Assembly (NCBI GenBank): GCA_026874595.1
Contig: CM049319.1
Coordinates: 6,396,101 to 6,460,100 of the forward strand
Length of the DNA: 64,000 nucleotides
Direction of reading: 5' to 3'
From: Sipunculus nudus
Lineage: Eukaryota; Annelida; Sipuncula; Golfingiida; Sipunculidae
The notes under the pieces are model-generated. The model searched no databases, was not told the origin of the DNA, and saw only the letters and a list, made by a program, of their open reading frames with translations. This document shows, piece after piece, positions 1-12,010 of this stretch. The position numbers and the translations under genes are program-made. The stretch's first letter is position 1. Every line of letters starts with the position of its first letter.

Positions 1-1776
1 TTTTGTAAAAGAACCTTTTACAACATGCTCTATACTTAAGAAACCTAGTATCGAGCAAAATATGCCATCAAGCTTCTCTCGTCGATTTTAAAAGAGAGCA
101 CACAAGCAGTAATATATACCAATCAATTTTTGCCAATGCCGTTGAGAAAGTAACATATGGATTCCATTTAATCCTTACGGAAGACGCAAAAGCTGTTGGG
201 ACAAAATGCAGCACTTTTGAATCGTATTACACAAGCTTGGTTAAACCTCTTAGCAGCTGAATGGATTGCATGTTATTTCCCGTGCTATATTCTGAGAAAA
301 AATTGATTCATGTGTCATAAAGGCTGTTTCCTATATCGACGTAGAATACATACATCTTAGTGGTAACACATATATATTTTTCCGAGGGAAGAGAGGAACT
401 CTTTTTGAGTCCCTTCCTTTCCTCAAGTCTATCACTCTGTGCACATTCAATATAAACGCTACCAACAGGATAACAGCAAAACCTGCTCGTGCTACAGATC
501 CGATTTTCACATGATGGGGTATAACAAACACACAACTGGTCGTTTCTTTTACATCTGACAAGATTCATCAATTCCGAGAGCCGGAAAACAAAGGTGCATT
601 TGTCTTGTCAAACATACACCTCTCCAAGGTTGGAAGAAAAATCGAACGCCTTTGTCGTGTTGGTGGTTTATATATGTATGTTAGATGAGAGTGTTTTGTT
701 TTCAAGAAAGCACGTTAAACGATTACATGTCGGCGAAAGAAATGTCAGTAAACAGTAAACCTATATATCGGAGAGACGGTACCAACATGTCGCGCCCAGC
801 AGTAAATACAAGCTGATAAACTCTGTTTAGTGCTTTCACGAATGAACTTGATTTGTTGTCCAGCTTTAAGACGTAAACATTGCCATTGATCTAACTTCTA
901 GTTTTAAGTTTGTATTCTAACCTCGAGCCATTATGTTTATCCAGTTTATAGCAGAGTTGCCGGTATATCTACATATATGTTGCTGACAATTAAGTCCTGT
1001 TAATTCTCTGTAAATCCGTGCCACTGCAATGCTTTTCAGACTGTACATATCCAGATTACCCTTAGAAGCAAGGCAGATAGATCCGAATAAGGTCATACCG
1101 GCATATGTTGGGTAGTGTCCAATGATGTTAATACAATAGTCGTTTCCTACCGGTTCTTCGATATCACCAGAAATTCTTCTCAGCTCACTGGGTTGGGACA
1201 TTAGTTCCTTGTCAGGGCGGACTCTTCACTACACGCGCGTTAAGCGTAAGTGAAGTAGTTCTCTATTGATCTTGACTTTGGTCTTAATTAGTATGATTGA
1301 TTCGGTTAGCACGGACCGCCTTATACCATGGACAGCAGGTAATAACCGAACGTGTCTTAAAGTATGTATGTTCCATAAATCATACTACCGGGAATCCACA
1401 AGATTATACTTTAATGGTTTCTTTATTTGATAAGGTTCAACAATATTCGATGAGGAAGTTAAAATCACTTTCAAGGGATTAGCGATAACGAGATGAACAC
1501 GCCTAATTCTCTTTTCCACGATCTCATTTACATTTCATCAAAACCTTATCTATTGCCATATATCCCCAGGCCTCGCGATTACACGAAACCACACGCACAA
1601 GGAAATAAAGATTTCTATCCCCTAGTGGGTTTTCTGTTTGCTCAGTTATCGAGTTCGCTACAGTGATACATCAATAGTTTTCTCGTGTATATGTATTTGT
1701 TTGCCTTTTTAACATGTTTTTGTATTTCTAGTGACTGTCGAGTGATGTATGCGGCCTGCACAAGTGAATCGTAGCC

Positions 1777-1779
<3 letters not shown>
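1..1779. other. No gene recognised
   Basis: AT-rich sequence with only short reading frames (under 100 codons), none with a recognisable domain and none supported by both a good start and splice signals. I see no repeat family member shared with the rest of the window here. Confidence 0.6.

Positions 1780-1823
<44 letters not shown>
1780..1823. repeat. (TA)n microsatellite
   Basis: About 22 uninterrupted TA dinucleotides. It generates a spurious Ile-Tyr run in the frames across it. Confidence 0.98.
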
Positions 1824-1826
<3 letters not shown>

Positions 1827-1959
1827 TGTAGCCCTGATCTTTACCGATACCAAATCTTCCTTCAGCTCAGAGTTCGTTGTTAAGGTTTGCTCTGTGCTAG
1901 AATATATGTAATCATGCATAGCTTTGTTTGCTCAGAAAATGTTACGGCACAATAGAAGA

Positions 1960-1989
1960 CCCCCCACCCCCCCCCCCACCCCCCCCCCC
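1960..1989. repeat. Poly-C tract
   Basis: Thirty bases that are C apart from two A interruptions and one G at the edge, followed by further C-rich sequence to about 2042. The tract creates apparent proline-rich frames on the plus strand; these are low-complexity artefacts. Confidence 0.95.
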
Positions 1990-2042
1990 GCCGAGCGTGC
2001 TCAAAGTCTCCTCCCGACAACCGACCCTCCACCCCAACCCCC

Positions 2043-3083
2043 TTGGACAAATAAGACAAAAGCATATAATAATTTTCTTTACTTTCACCAAATATTATGC
2101 AATATATACTTTGAAGAAGACGATTGCTCGATTTTCAACACTATTATTCATAATCACATATTATATATTCATATCACAAATTATTCATAATTTATATTTG
2201 AATTAAAGAACATTCCGGAACATAGGATGGTTAAAAATTATGACGGCAAGAAACTGATAAATCCCAGATCCAAAATATAACTAAACTGAAAAATAAATGA
2301 GGAAAATTATTTTGAAAAATTAAATTGCCCCCCCCCCCACCCCACAAAATGGGCTATGTTATCTTGTTTTCGGAATTCCAGGAATGAAGCTTTTCCATAC
2401 AGTCATAACACAGAAAGCTAACTATAAAATCACTTATTGTGAAGAACCGTGCTTAGCAGCTGAATTCTTTGTAGCACAATTATACATTCGCAGCTGAAAG
2501 TCGGGTCGATCAAAAATGTTAATACTTTTCTTCAGATAATAAAAACGGCTTGAGCAAGGAGGGTTCAAAGTAAAATCCTTCCGGTAAACTAGAAAGCACT
2601 TAATAAGATTGGTTGATGCTTTCTTATGCCTACAAAGAGAAAAATAGTTGTTTGCAATTGCCAAGCAACCAATGGAAGCGACCTTTCTCCTGACGATCGC
2701 AACTTTGCGAACTTCACTATTCAATGAGGAATCGGCTATAATAAACGGGCAGATTTGAGTGAATATATATATAAATATATAAAGAAAAAATGTATTTGGT
2801 GGTTTTGCAGTCTGAGAGACTGAAGAAAGCCCACTCACAGAAATATTGATTCAGAAATAAAATCCTCAGCCCCAATAGGCCTAGCAACGAGGGGAAAATT
2901 AAATATGCAGACCAGAGAAGTATGCATGGTTATAATCCTGAAAGTAACAAATTAGCAATGGTGGAGTTAATATCAGTGAGTGCATATGGTGTCTCCGGCA
3001 AGGAATAGTGACAGATTGTTCAGACCAAAATGTTAAATCCCAGTACATCCTCCCTTGTCATTTAGGAGGTTAAAATAATGTCG
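2043..3083. other. No gene recognised; second C run
   Basis: AT-rich sequence with a C-run at 2328-2345. A 134-codon minus-strand frame (2434-2838) is open here, but it has no recognisable motif and its hydrophobic stretch comes from a TA-rich tract near 2765. Confidence 0.55.
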
Positions 3084-3427
3084 TTAGGCCAAAAAAAATT
3101 AAAGGTATGGTTCTCAGGCACCGCCCGCATCAATTTTAACCCCCCGCATCAAAAATTTTTATTTTGATTTTCAACAGAAACTTACCGATTTTGAGCTGCA
3201 GCCGTTCGGATATTTCTTTTAAGTAGATAAAATCATACAATTTCCTTTGTTATGTAGTGCTTTAGCTTGTTTAGCAAAATAAATCTGTTATTATCATGTT
3301 TTTCCCTTATCATCTGACATTTTTATCGAAACATACAAAAAAGATAAAAAATAAAAAAAACCGCCCGCCCGCATTGATTTCTGAAAAAAAAATGCCTGAG
3401 AACCATATCTTTTTTATTTTGGCCTTA
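3084..3427. mobile_element. Harbinger-like MITE, copy 1
   Basis: A 338-bp element (3087-3424) with terminal inverted repeats of about 32 bp. The left end starts GGCCAAAA and reaches GGTATGGTTCTCAGGCA; the right end is its imperfect reverse complement and finishes TTTTGGCC. It is flanked on both sides by TTA (3084-3086 and 3425-3427). A 3-bp TWA target duplication with GG-starting inverted repeats is typical of the PIF/Harbinger superfamily. There is no reading frame for a transposase, so it is non-autonomous. The interior has CCGCCCGC-type motifs near both ends. A second copy lies at 23983-24273. Confidence 0.85.
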
Positions 3428-4592
3428 CTGTCATAAATTTCTATCCACGATCAGAGGGAACAGAAGGAATCATGTTAAAAAATGCTTTCCATGGGGTGTG
3501 TGTGGGTGGGGGTATATTTCGCAAACTATAAGAAGTTTCTGCGGTTGCGGAAATTACTTAAGTACCGTGATCCTCCATGTGTTGAAACAACACTTTAAAA
3601 CGCCTTCCATGTAGCCTTATATAACCTAAAACATGGCAACTTCCTGGCTAACTATTTGCTTCTGCAGGAAACAGTAAAATATATATTTCCTGTTACGTTT
3701 CACCAGAGAAGAAGAAAATGTATCCATTCTGGATTCGCCCATTTTTTGCCATCCATAAATGTAACCCTCGACCCTACCAAATAGTCCATCTGTCAGAGCA
3801 GTCACGTGACATGTCACCAGCGTCACAGCCCTACAGACAATAACCCATACTGTTACACTATGTTGGCAGGCCGTCGGGTCGTGATTGCTACTTGAATGTT
3901 TTGCTGTCATCATCGGTCGGTTCATTACGGAAATGACTGTGAGCCACCGGCGGCATTCCCACTGTTAACAATAATACAGACATCAACGTGTCTGATATTA
4001 CAGGAACCCGAAGAAAGTGATCATCAGCTAGAGATCCTGGGTCTTGATAAGCCACGCCTGTGAATGTCAAATAGTCGGTTACTAGGTCACGGGGTATATG
4101 TATACAGTATAAAATTAAATCTCGGTACAGAACATTTACCTTATAATCTTAAAATCGTTTAAAAAAGCTTGTAAGTATGGTATACAGATGAAATTATGAA
4201 TAATATACGGGCTAATAATATCTCTATGTTCAATTTTTAATGCGGGTTGTTTTTTTTTGTCTCTTTCAGTGGTTTATGAAGATGCTAAAACAACAAATGT
4301 CTTCCGGAACACTTCCCTAAGCGGGCAAATCTTTTCAGTTGTTTTATACCCCAAACTTAGCTAAACTGCTCCAAATGATCCTATTCCAATGCAGTTCTTC
4401 AATTTCTTTTAAACTAGTGTCATTTAAGTTGCTCTCGCTGTCAGCAAGAGCAAGAAAAAAATCACAATTTTAACAACATGTATTTTAATTTTACTTCCTC
4501 CGCTATTCATCTAATGTTGCTTGCTTTAATTATATGATTTTTTAGTTATGTAAACAGAAACCAGGTGTTAAAAGTGAACATGATACTGTAAC
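3428..4592. other. No gene recognised
   Basis: Includes a short GT/GGGT-rich tract at about 3497-3512. Short overlapping minus-strand frames at 3626-4070 have no recognisable motifs. Confidence 0.55.
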
Positions 4593-4862
4593 GACCGGAC
4601 ACTGTGGACAAGGGATAGACCATCGGACTAGCAGCCGGGAGGTAAATTTTCAGCCAAGGAGCAGTGAGCGCTCTGAAGGCTTAACGGGAAGATCGTGCAT
4701 CCCAATATATGTCACTCAAAGATGAGAAAAATCTTTGAGGGTTCCATGGTGTTTTACCCAGCAATGGGTTTAATACACACCCATGAACCACAGGTGCGGT
4801 AGACACCGGGCCTGGGTGACACCAGATATAAATACAAATGACAGGAAGCGAGTGTCACGTAT
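4593..4862 (+). mobile_element. tRNA-derived SINE, family 1
   Basis: This reads in the same order as the reverse complement of the better-preserved copy at 30788-31199: a tRNA-like head, a middle part ending TTTGAGGGTTCC, then GGGCCTGGGTGACACCAG and GACAGGAAGCGAG. The A-box and B-box of the head are too decayed here for polymerase III activity to be likely. Assignment rests on similarity to the other copy in this window. Confidence 0.75.
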
Positions 4863-6140
4863 TCCCATACCGAAACGGAGACAAGTCACAGGTGGTAAAC
4901 TCCAACAAAAAAGACAGGTCTAAATCCAAAGGAAGTGAAATCTCATCTTTTCGTAAAGTACTTATGTATGGATGGTTGAGGAGAGTTTTTTTAATAAGAC
5001 TTTGTTACATGTTTTCTAATCCACTTTACTCTTTTTGCTACAATGTACTGTCCAAATCAAAGTACACGATTGACGAAGAAAAACTTGACCATATTTGATA
5101 TGGGCTTAAAACAGCCGATGGACTATTTTTTTTTCACCGATTTACTGTGCAATATTAAACTATAACGAACCCTTTACAGACGGTTAAGATACACATACAC
5201 ACATCCCGCGCGAATGACTAAACATTATAGTCGCCCCTCCCAGACAGCAACCATAATACCTGCGTGATATGTCAATAAAGTACCGGGCCTTTCCAATGTT
5301 TGTCAAAATTACAACCGTACGTAATCTATATGCTAAATTAACACTGTTATTGCTGGTTCAATCACTTACTTTGGCAATTCTCCGCTTTTCCAAACTCAGC
5401 AATATGATGTCCTCGGGAAAAAAAATCTGCTGGCTTATTTTTAACTTACAAATGCACACCTTTTGTCGACCGTTGTCTCACTAGTATGATAAGTCCCGTT
5501 TCCTGGCTTTTCGTTCCATCTTTTTGCACAAGTCTTGATTAACTAGTCCTTCGCTTTTCTGAGAATGTATCTGATGTCTTATGTTCACAATCCGTTTTTT
5601 TTTTGTCTGCTTAAACCTGGGGAAAATCCACAATACAACTGTTCTGTATGTTGTCCTGGTCATCAAAAGCAAAGCGCTTTTGGGAAATTACTATTATAAA
5701 TGTCGATGTTAATCTGTGGTGCGACGCAACAAATCGACAAGTGGTTGGTCACCTTTGCTGGCACACTCTGTTGTTTAAAAGCCCGCCATACAAACGCACA
5801 TCGACGTACAGCGCCCCTCCCTGGGAGGGAATCAATGAGTCGGCCCCAAAACCAACCTAGAATACTTCGATTTTACCGGTACATACGGTAATCTCACGAC
5901 CCACTACAAATGATTAATGATTGCCAAGCAAGCGGATTAATTGTAGCAAAAGACTTTAGTGCCGCTGTTGCTGGTAGCAGCCCCTGTATGGGTATATTGT
6001 ATGTATCAGCTATTCTATAGACACCCATATTTATAGATTTGTTCTATTCCGTCGCTAATATGAGACACTGGTAAATTCATGACATCTCTGTACTAATGTT
6101 CCCCTATGCCAGCTTCATTGTGTAATTTGCATAACCACGT
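4863..6140. other. No gene recognised
   Basis: Only short frames with no domain. A small palindromic GC-rich patch, CCTCCCTGGGAGGG, lies near 5815-5828. Confidence 0.55.
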
Positions 6141-6263
6141 TAAGTTAATAAAAAACATCAATGCATTGCTGTCACTATCCGCAGGTTTCGTGCACACTAT
6201 ACATATAGTGCACGACACATGCGGGTAGTGACAGTAATGCATTGATGTATTTTATGAACTTAT
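6141..6263. repeat. 123-bp near-perfect palindrome
   Basis: The left arm, from TAAGTTAATAAAAAACATCA through GCATTGCTGTCACTA, is mirrored by the right arm, TAGTGACAGTAATGCATTG through AACTTA. The centre is near 6202 at CACTATACATATAGTG. The whole segment can fold into one long stem with few mismatches. It carries no reading frame. It could be a snap-back MITE or a recent inverted duplication; I cannot assign a family. Confidence 0.9.
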
Positions 6264-6324
6264 AGCAGCTCTACTTTAATGTATCAAGCACTTTGATCCT
6301 GGAATAGCAACCAAACCGTTTCAG

Positions 6325-6326
<2 letters not shown>

Positions 6327-6383
<57 letters not shown>
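6327..6383. repeat. (TA)n microsatellite
   Basis: About 28 TA dinucleotides without interruption. Confidence 0.98.
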
Positions 6384-6387
<4 letters not shown>

Positions 6388-6511
6388 AGACCAATCATCC
6401 TTTAAACGCTGCATTAGTGGGGCCGCTCAAGATTAGTAATAGTGATAAAACATTGAAAACATTGAAAATATCTTATTGATAAAAAAATAAATATATATAT
6501 GCATAAGTATG

Positions 6512-6515
<4 letters not shown>

Positions 6516-6575
<60 letters not shown>
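6516..6575. repeat. (TA)n microsatellite
   Basis: About 30 TA dinucleotides, the second long TA tract within 250 bp. It explains the long Ile-Tyr runs in minus-strand frames here. Confidence 0.98.
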
Positions 6576-6577
<2 letters not shown>

Positions 6578-6735
6578 ACGTACAGACTTAATAATATAAG
6601 ATGATATAAACTTTTCATCTATAAAATTATTATTAATCAATCTATCAATGATCATGGAACTTGGAAACTTTTCACAGAATAAACATCTGCTCTTTAACTC
6701 ACCAAGAAACTTAATATCCAGATTACCACCCCTAA

Positions 6736-7159
6736 ATACTACTCTGTATCTTTACACACGTGTACGATGCATACGTGTTTTCTGGCGGTTCACCGGCTGA
6801 GAACAAAAATAACGTGAGTTTTGAACAAGCTGGTAATATGACAGAAATTATAACGGCAAATCAAGTTGCATCAAAAGTACGCAGTTGGCAAAACCGTAAA
6901 CATGCCGTTTCAACATTACAACATGGATCAGAAAAGGGTTGGTTTACAAGTCTTTATATGACTGGTCAACTATTAATAAATACTACCAGATTTGATTCCA
7001 GGGTAGGAACAGATCCGTACATGGATCGTTTACGCGAGTTACTTGATTGGATCAATTGCCTTTTTGAAAATTCATGATATACCAGGCCGGCCAACTGTTG
7101 GAGCAAGGTCTCTTCGTGGCGGCGCGGGAGGTCTTGCTAACAGGAAGATGACTGGTATG
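6736..7159 (+). pseudogene. Unidentified coding-like fragment with a frame break
   Basis: After a stop at 6733-6735, one frame stays open to the TGA ending at 7077. Its translation is of mixed composition, not simple repeat, with stretches such as FSGGSPAENKN and SEKGWFTSLYMTGQLL. There is an ATG only internally (6838), or a GTG at 6760. A second frame, shifted by one base, is open from about 7005 to 7159 and ends in a Gly/Arg-rich, GC-richer stretch. This is what a single-base frameshift in an old coding region would give, though chance is possible. The segment ACTG/GTATGTGA near 7152-7160 resembles a splice donor. I do not recognise the family: it could be a decayed exon, a mobile-element protein or another captured gene. 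No upstream splice acceptor is obvious. Confidence 0.3.
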
Positions 7160-8287
7160 TGAGCTTCCTATTTAATTTAATGCCAAAATGTTCGTTCGTA
7201 AATTATAGAAAAAAAGGTAGCCTAGGTATATAACTAACATGTGGTCTTTACACACAGGTTAATATTTTAATAAAATAAATGAAAGTACTTCAAATATGAA
7301 TATGATATATCAGCGACAGGAAGCAAAACAATTAAAAACTACAGAGTAGCAACAGCCTCCATCACTTCCTCCGCACTAATCAAACTCCGCATTGTACTCA
7401 GCTACACAAAATATATGGACATAAAATCAACCCTAGGCGGCCCTTACAATATTGAATGGCCTGGGAACGCGATCTGAAAAGAAGTCACGCAAACTCACAA
7501 TCCTTACAATTTCAGATACTTTTAATGAAAACAATATTATATTGATCCAGACAATCGGCAAAATTCAAAATCAATCCAATATTTCTTGAATAAAGTTGCT
7601 AACAGACAAACCAGGTAACAAACATACTAACGGTAAAACAAATTAACAATTTCACAGCAGCCTACGTGCATCTTCTCGTAATATTCTTCGCTATCACCAA
7701 TGCAATGTAAAGTGCAGGTCAGGAATAGACGGCCGGTACTTGAGATCCTGCAATGATTAGCTGTACAGCCTATACAACTATAACCATAGCAACACCTTCC
7801 GCGACACCGGACCCTGGCTTGAAGTGGTCAGTCATTTCCGAGCATTAGTGGCACCTATTGTAATGATAGATCAATTAAACGTGCACACGGCTTCGTCGGC
7901 TCACGTGAAATCGTCCAAGCGATAATCTATCTCATAAGTCCTCTCACCTCACTTCTCGACAATAATACCTTTGAATGTCACAGTTAGTCGATGTTTTACG
8001 TCCGGCCGTACATCCATTAACTCATCCGAAAAGAGATTACTTTGGTAGATTTCCTAAAGGTGAAATGTGTGATATCTTTTATGCAATCCCAATTGATAAC
8101 TGCTGTGTTTCGGTACTATGTGTCAGTATTGTCAAAAAAAAAAAAAAACATAAAAAAAGCTCCAACACGTACTTCGTAGCCATAAAGGTAAAACACATTT
8201 TTTCTTAATTCGCGGATCAGATGAAAAGAAAATGACGTTTAAGTAACTGACCATTTCGTCCACTGTGCCCTACGACGGGCTATTTGT
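7160..8287. other. No gene recognised
   Basis: AT-rich, with short frames only. One plus-strand frame (7975-8208) runs through a poly-A tract encoding a lysine run and has no family signal. Confidence 0.55.
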
Positions 8288-8350
8288 CTTTGTTTGACGA
8301 GACAGGTCACTGTTATAAGAAGAAACAGTGACAAGTCTCGAAAAACAAAG
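8288..8350. repeat. 63-bp stem-loop
   Basis: CTTTGTTTGACGAGACAGG and TCACTGTT pair with AACAGTGACAAGTCTCG and AAAAACAAAG across an 8-10 nt loop. The size is compatible with a small fold-back repeat or a precursor-like hairpin. Nothing in the sequence shows transcription. Confidence 0.7.
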
Positions 8351-8704
8351 AAGAAATATTACAGGACTTTAATTTCTTTATGTTTGTTACTTACCGATAT
8401 AACTTTGAGGTACACTTATATCATCGTAAATAATTTTCTGCTGACAGTATGAGCCTTTCAAGCAGGACATTTATCATTTTATTTTTTAGGGAATAATTTT
8501 GTTTATATTTGGTTACTTTTGCTTAAAACTACCCTGTCCTTAAACGTCCACACCGAGGTGTAAGTTTAGGCAAATTGCGAATTGGTTTATGCGAAGGTCA
8601 TTGGAAACACAGTGCAGGTTTATGTTGATCATGAAAAAGAAAGTATTCCTTCTTTTTTCGGCAGGTGCTGCCACCTGGTAGAGGATTATTTATTGATATT
8701 TGTA

Positions 8705-8990
8705 CAGGGCTCTTTACTCATGTGGATGTATAAAATAAATCGTAACGAGGACAGCCCAACGAACACATCATAAAAGGTTAGCTGGGAAATCAAAAGGCAT
8801 CGATGTGTTTATGTATATACTAATGATAGTAATAAATTGTGGTCTGGTGTTTTTAAAGTGAACGAGCATTTAATCAGGCTAATACCAGAGGTCGTAACTA
8901 AACGAACCTCTTCAAATTATAAATTTTTAGGATGGGTAGGAATAATTTTAATGTCAAACTTTAAAATCAAAATTAATTAAATTTTAAGGG
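8705..8990. repeat. Diverged repeat, copy A of a pair
   Basis: Shares a collinear series of blocks with 10405-10790 in the same orientation: a GGTTAGCTGGGAAATC block, CGATGTGTT, a TATATACTA block, CCAGAGGTCGT, and TGTCAAACTTT. Gaps and substitutions are numerous. It may be an old 1.7-kb-spaced duplication or two members of an unnamed interspersed family. Confidence 0.6.
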
Positions 8991-10404
8991 AATACCGTCT
9001 GTTTATATTTCCATTGCGCATGCTAACAATATTCTACTTTTTTACCAAAAATGCATACCACAAAAGTACCTATGCTTATGTAATTGACTTGAAACAATCT
9101 TAATCCAACGTTTACGATAGAACTACATCTTCCTCTTCACTTCATTAATATCTACGCCGCCTTAAATTTGTATTTAAAACCCCCAGTACATTGTGGGCAT
9201 AGAATTTATATACCTACAGACCCTAAACAACAGAGTCGTTTTTTGTGAGTCCGAATGGGTGCAGAGTGGCATTAAACGTGCCGGGTCTATGACAGTCCAC
9301 GAGCTGGTCGGGGTAAACTTGTTTAAATATACTCTGAAAAAAACACGAACATCCGTAAATGTAATGATTTTACATTTTACTGAAAAGAACTTTGTGGAAT
9401 GGGTAACATGATCTTCTTCACTTTAACTATAACTAAGTTTCCGATACGCAACAATATAATATAATAAATACCATTGCTCTTGTTTAACTAAATATTGGAT
9501 TTTTATTGCCATGTTAAGCTCACCACACACGGCAGAATTCCTTAAGGATTGGTTTTTGTCTCACCTTTTCGTTGTTGACATTGTCTGATTATGCTGCCAT
9601 CTGGCGTAGAGATATTAAACTATCATAACACATTGCCTTGACAGAAACCAAGTACTTTAATCAAACAGCATTTCTGCTGACTCAGCGACAGGAGATCGCC
9701 TTGGTCCGCCTTAAATAATTAATATATGACACTTGTCTGTTAATATCACGGCATTTCCAGACTGCGGATTCGTTGTTCATTGCAATGTGCTTTTGAATAC
9801 GAACACGTGTACCGGGGATTACAGAAATATCACGGTATTTTATAAATATCACACTCATTGGGATCGACGTTTATAATACAGCAACAGTTGTTGGGTTAAT
9901 GTACATATGTCATGTCCCAAGCCATATGTTATTCTGACTTAAATTATTTCTAAAGTGTCACATAAGCACCTTACCTCTGGCTTTGGACATTTATGTTAGT
10001 GTTTGGAAATTTGGAGGTCATTTCAAATTATTGAGAGAATAAGAGATACCGATGTACCCTCTTTTCTACTAGATTAGAGATAGACCTCCAGTTTGTTTTA
10101 CAACAAATGTAAACTCTTCACCAATTTTAAGCGAAAAGAAAGGTCATACAAAATATTGTTATTTTTTAAGGATTGGATTCGCCCGCTCCCATTTTTTGGA
10201 TCAGTTGAATTTTTTTTTAAATGAATACAACGTTCTTGATAATGTTGCCATTTTCTGCTATGGCACAAATTCCCAAAACGACTTTAAAAGGTATAGAAAA
10301 TTTACTAAATATTGTGTTGATCATATACATTATATAATTCAAAAACTTTGTATTTTCTAGGCACTCTCAAAATTCCACGTATTGTGTGTCGAATTTGCCT
10401 GTTC
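8991..10404. other. No gene recognised
   Basis: AT-rich. A 72-codon plus-strand frame (9193-9411) contains no recognisable motif. Confidence 0.55.
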
Positions 10405-10790
10405 AATGCTCCTATCCAGTCTGCATATATAAATTACATCGTAAAGATGACAACCGTTACCAATTGTCACATCACGGAGACAGCATTAGTAAGGTTATCT
10501 GAGAAATCCAAGGGCCTCGATGTGTTAATGAAGCAATATATACTATTGATAATAATATATATAAAAAAGCAACAGCTCTTATGGTTTGTTGTAAAAATGT
10601 GAACACAAAAGGTAATACGATCAGTTAATACGATCAGTTATCCGTCATCCTTTTCGACCGAACATTAAAATAAAACCTACCGCCAGAGGTCGTTACTATT
10701 CAAAACGATCTTATTGCAGGTTGGACTTGTGGGGATGGCCGGGATTAATTGTCTCATCTGTCAAACTTTGAAATAATAATTCGTTACATT
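10405..10790. repeat. Diverged repeat, copy B of a pair
   Basis: Homologous to 8705-8990 over the same ordered blocks, including CTCGATGTGTT, CCAGAGGTCGT and CTGTCAAACTTTG. It also contains an extra tandem pair of TAATACGATCAGT at about 10615-10640 that copy A lacks. Confidence 0.6.
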
Positions 10791-11337
10791 TCAAGGACAA
10801 ACTAAATGTTTTAGGGAACATGGTGAAAGTTCATTTTCAAGGAAGAGTTGTTGATGACGCGGATTCGTCCGCGAGGAGAGGTGTTACATTTTCTAGCTAC
10901 TTTTTTATTTCTCACCTCTTGAGTTTCGAATTAATGGAAGATTTGTGTCAACTTATGAGTTTTGTTTTACATTTGCACACATTATAAATCATATTTGAAA
11001 TAAATTACACAAAAATTTAACTGATTAAGTTAATGTGAAGAATAAAACTCAACCATCATTAAAATCGGTCAGTCCGTTCAACATTAATCACTGTTACACG
11101 CTGACACTGTGCTAATTGCGTGCAGGTGTTTGATTATTTTCCTCTCGCAACTAATCCCTTCTCACAAATGAAATAATTAAGACCATATAATGAAGTCTTT
11201 GCTCTTAATTATCCTCCTAAATGCTTGTAGGCAGCAGTTGGGATGATTATCTACCAGTCACTATTTACTTGTTAAGACTTGATTATTTTAAATAAAGACA
11301 ACAGAAACTGTATCATTTGGTATTTTTTCGCATATTT
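10791..11337. other. No gene recognised
   Basis: AT-rich sequence with no supported frame or repeat. Confidence 0.55.
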
Positions 11338-11430
11338 TGACGGGATGAAGTTGGATCGATATTTGAGTGATATTCAAAATTCGCTTGCGAACATCGAATT
11401 TTGAATATTGATCCAACTTCAGTCCCGTCA
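11338..11430. repeat. 93-bp palindromic element with flanking direct repeat
   Basis: TGACGGGATGAAGTTGGATC at the left is mirrored by GATCCAACTTCAGTCCCGTCA (positions 11410-11430) at the right, with paired inner segments ATTCAAAATTCG and CGAATTTTGAAT around an 11-nt loop. CATATTTTG occurs at 11331-11339 and again at 11429-11437, so the hairpin is bracketed by a 9-bp direct repeat that overlaps its ends slightly. This pattern fits a small fold-back MITE insertion. Confidence 0.8.
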
Positions 11431-11975
11431 TATTTTGTATTTATTTGAAGCTCAGTAAAAGCAGTGAACCAACCTGTTTGAACCTGAACTTTAAATATAT
11501 ATTAAAATATATTGGGGGTTTTATTTTAAAAAAAGTTGGATGGTGACACCTCTGTATCTTGGCAACTTTTGTTCGAGGCACTTACGAGCAGTTGTCCTTA
11601 TAATTATAAATGTAAACCTCGAAAAACTCCGCTTCAAGGACACCTCTCATGGGCGAGCTCTCATAAAATAACTTATGTGTTATCTGAATAATATTTCAGT
11701 TAAAAAGTCTTGTCACTACTTGTCTCTTGTGTCAAACGATAAAACAGTGTTAATAAATACTGAAATCTTCATAATTTTGTTTAAATTTTAAAATTATATC
11801 TTAATATCCCTGTGAAAGGGAACATAAAAAAGCAATTGGAAGTAAAATAAAGATTACAGAATTTCTCTGATTTCTTGCACGTATAACTCGAGAGATAAAA
11901 GTAAAATGCCGCACGTGTCCTTATATTAGATGATTAATTGTAATTAAAAGTGTTCCCTAAACGTTTAGAATATAC
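11431..11975. other. No gene recognised
   Basis: AT-rich, without a recognisable feature. Confidence 0.55.
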
Positions 11976-12010
11976 ACATCATCATTATCATCATCATCAT
12001 CATCATCATC
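11976..12010. repeat. (CAT)n trinucleotide repeat
   Basis: About eleven CAT/ATC triplets with one interruption, read as a histidine run in one frame. Confidence 0.95.

Noticed and set aside
1728-1919. Minus-strand frame with a long Ile-Tyr run, and similar frames at 6433-6655, 38015-38230 and 40603-40902
   Set aside because: They are translations of (TA)n microsatellites.
1924-2206. Proline-rich plus-strand frames
   Set aside because: The proline run is the poly-C tract at 1960-1989, and the rest is AT-rich noise.
2434-2838. 134-codon minus-strand frame
   Set aside because: No recognisable motif. The hydrophobic part is a TA-rich tract, and the complementary strand has no supporting signals.
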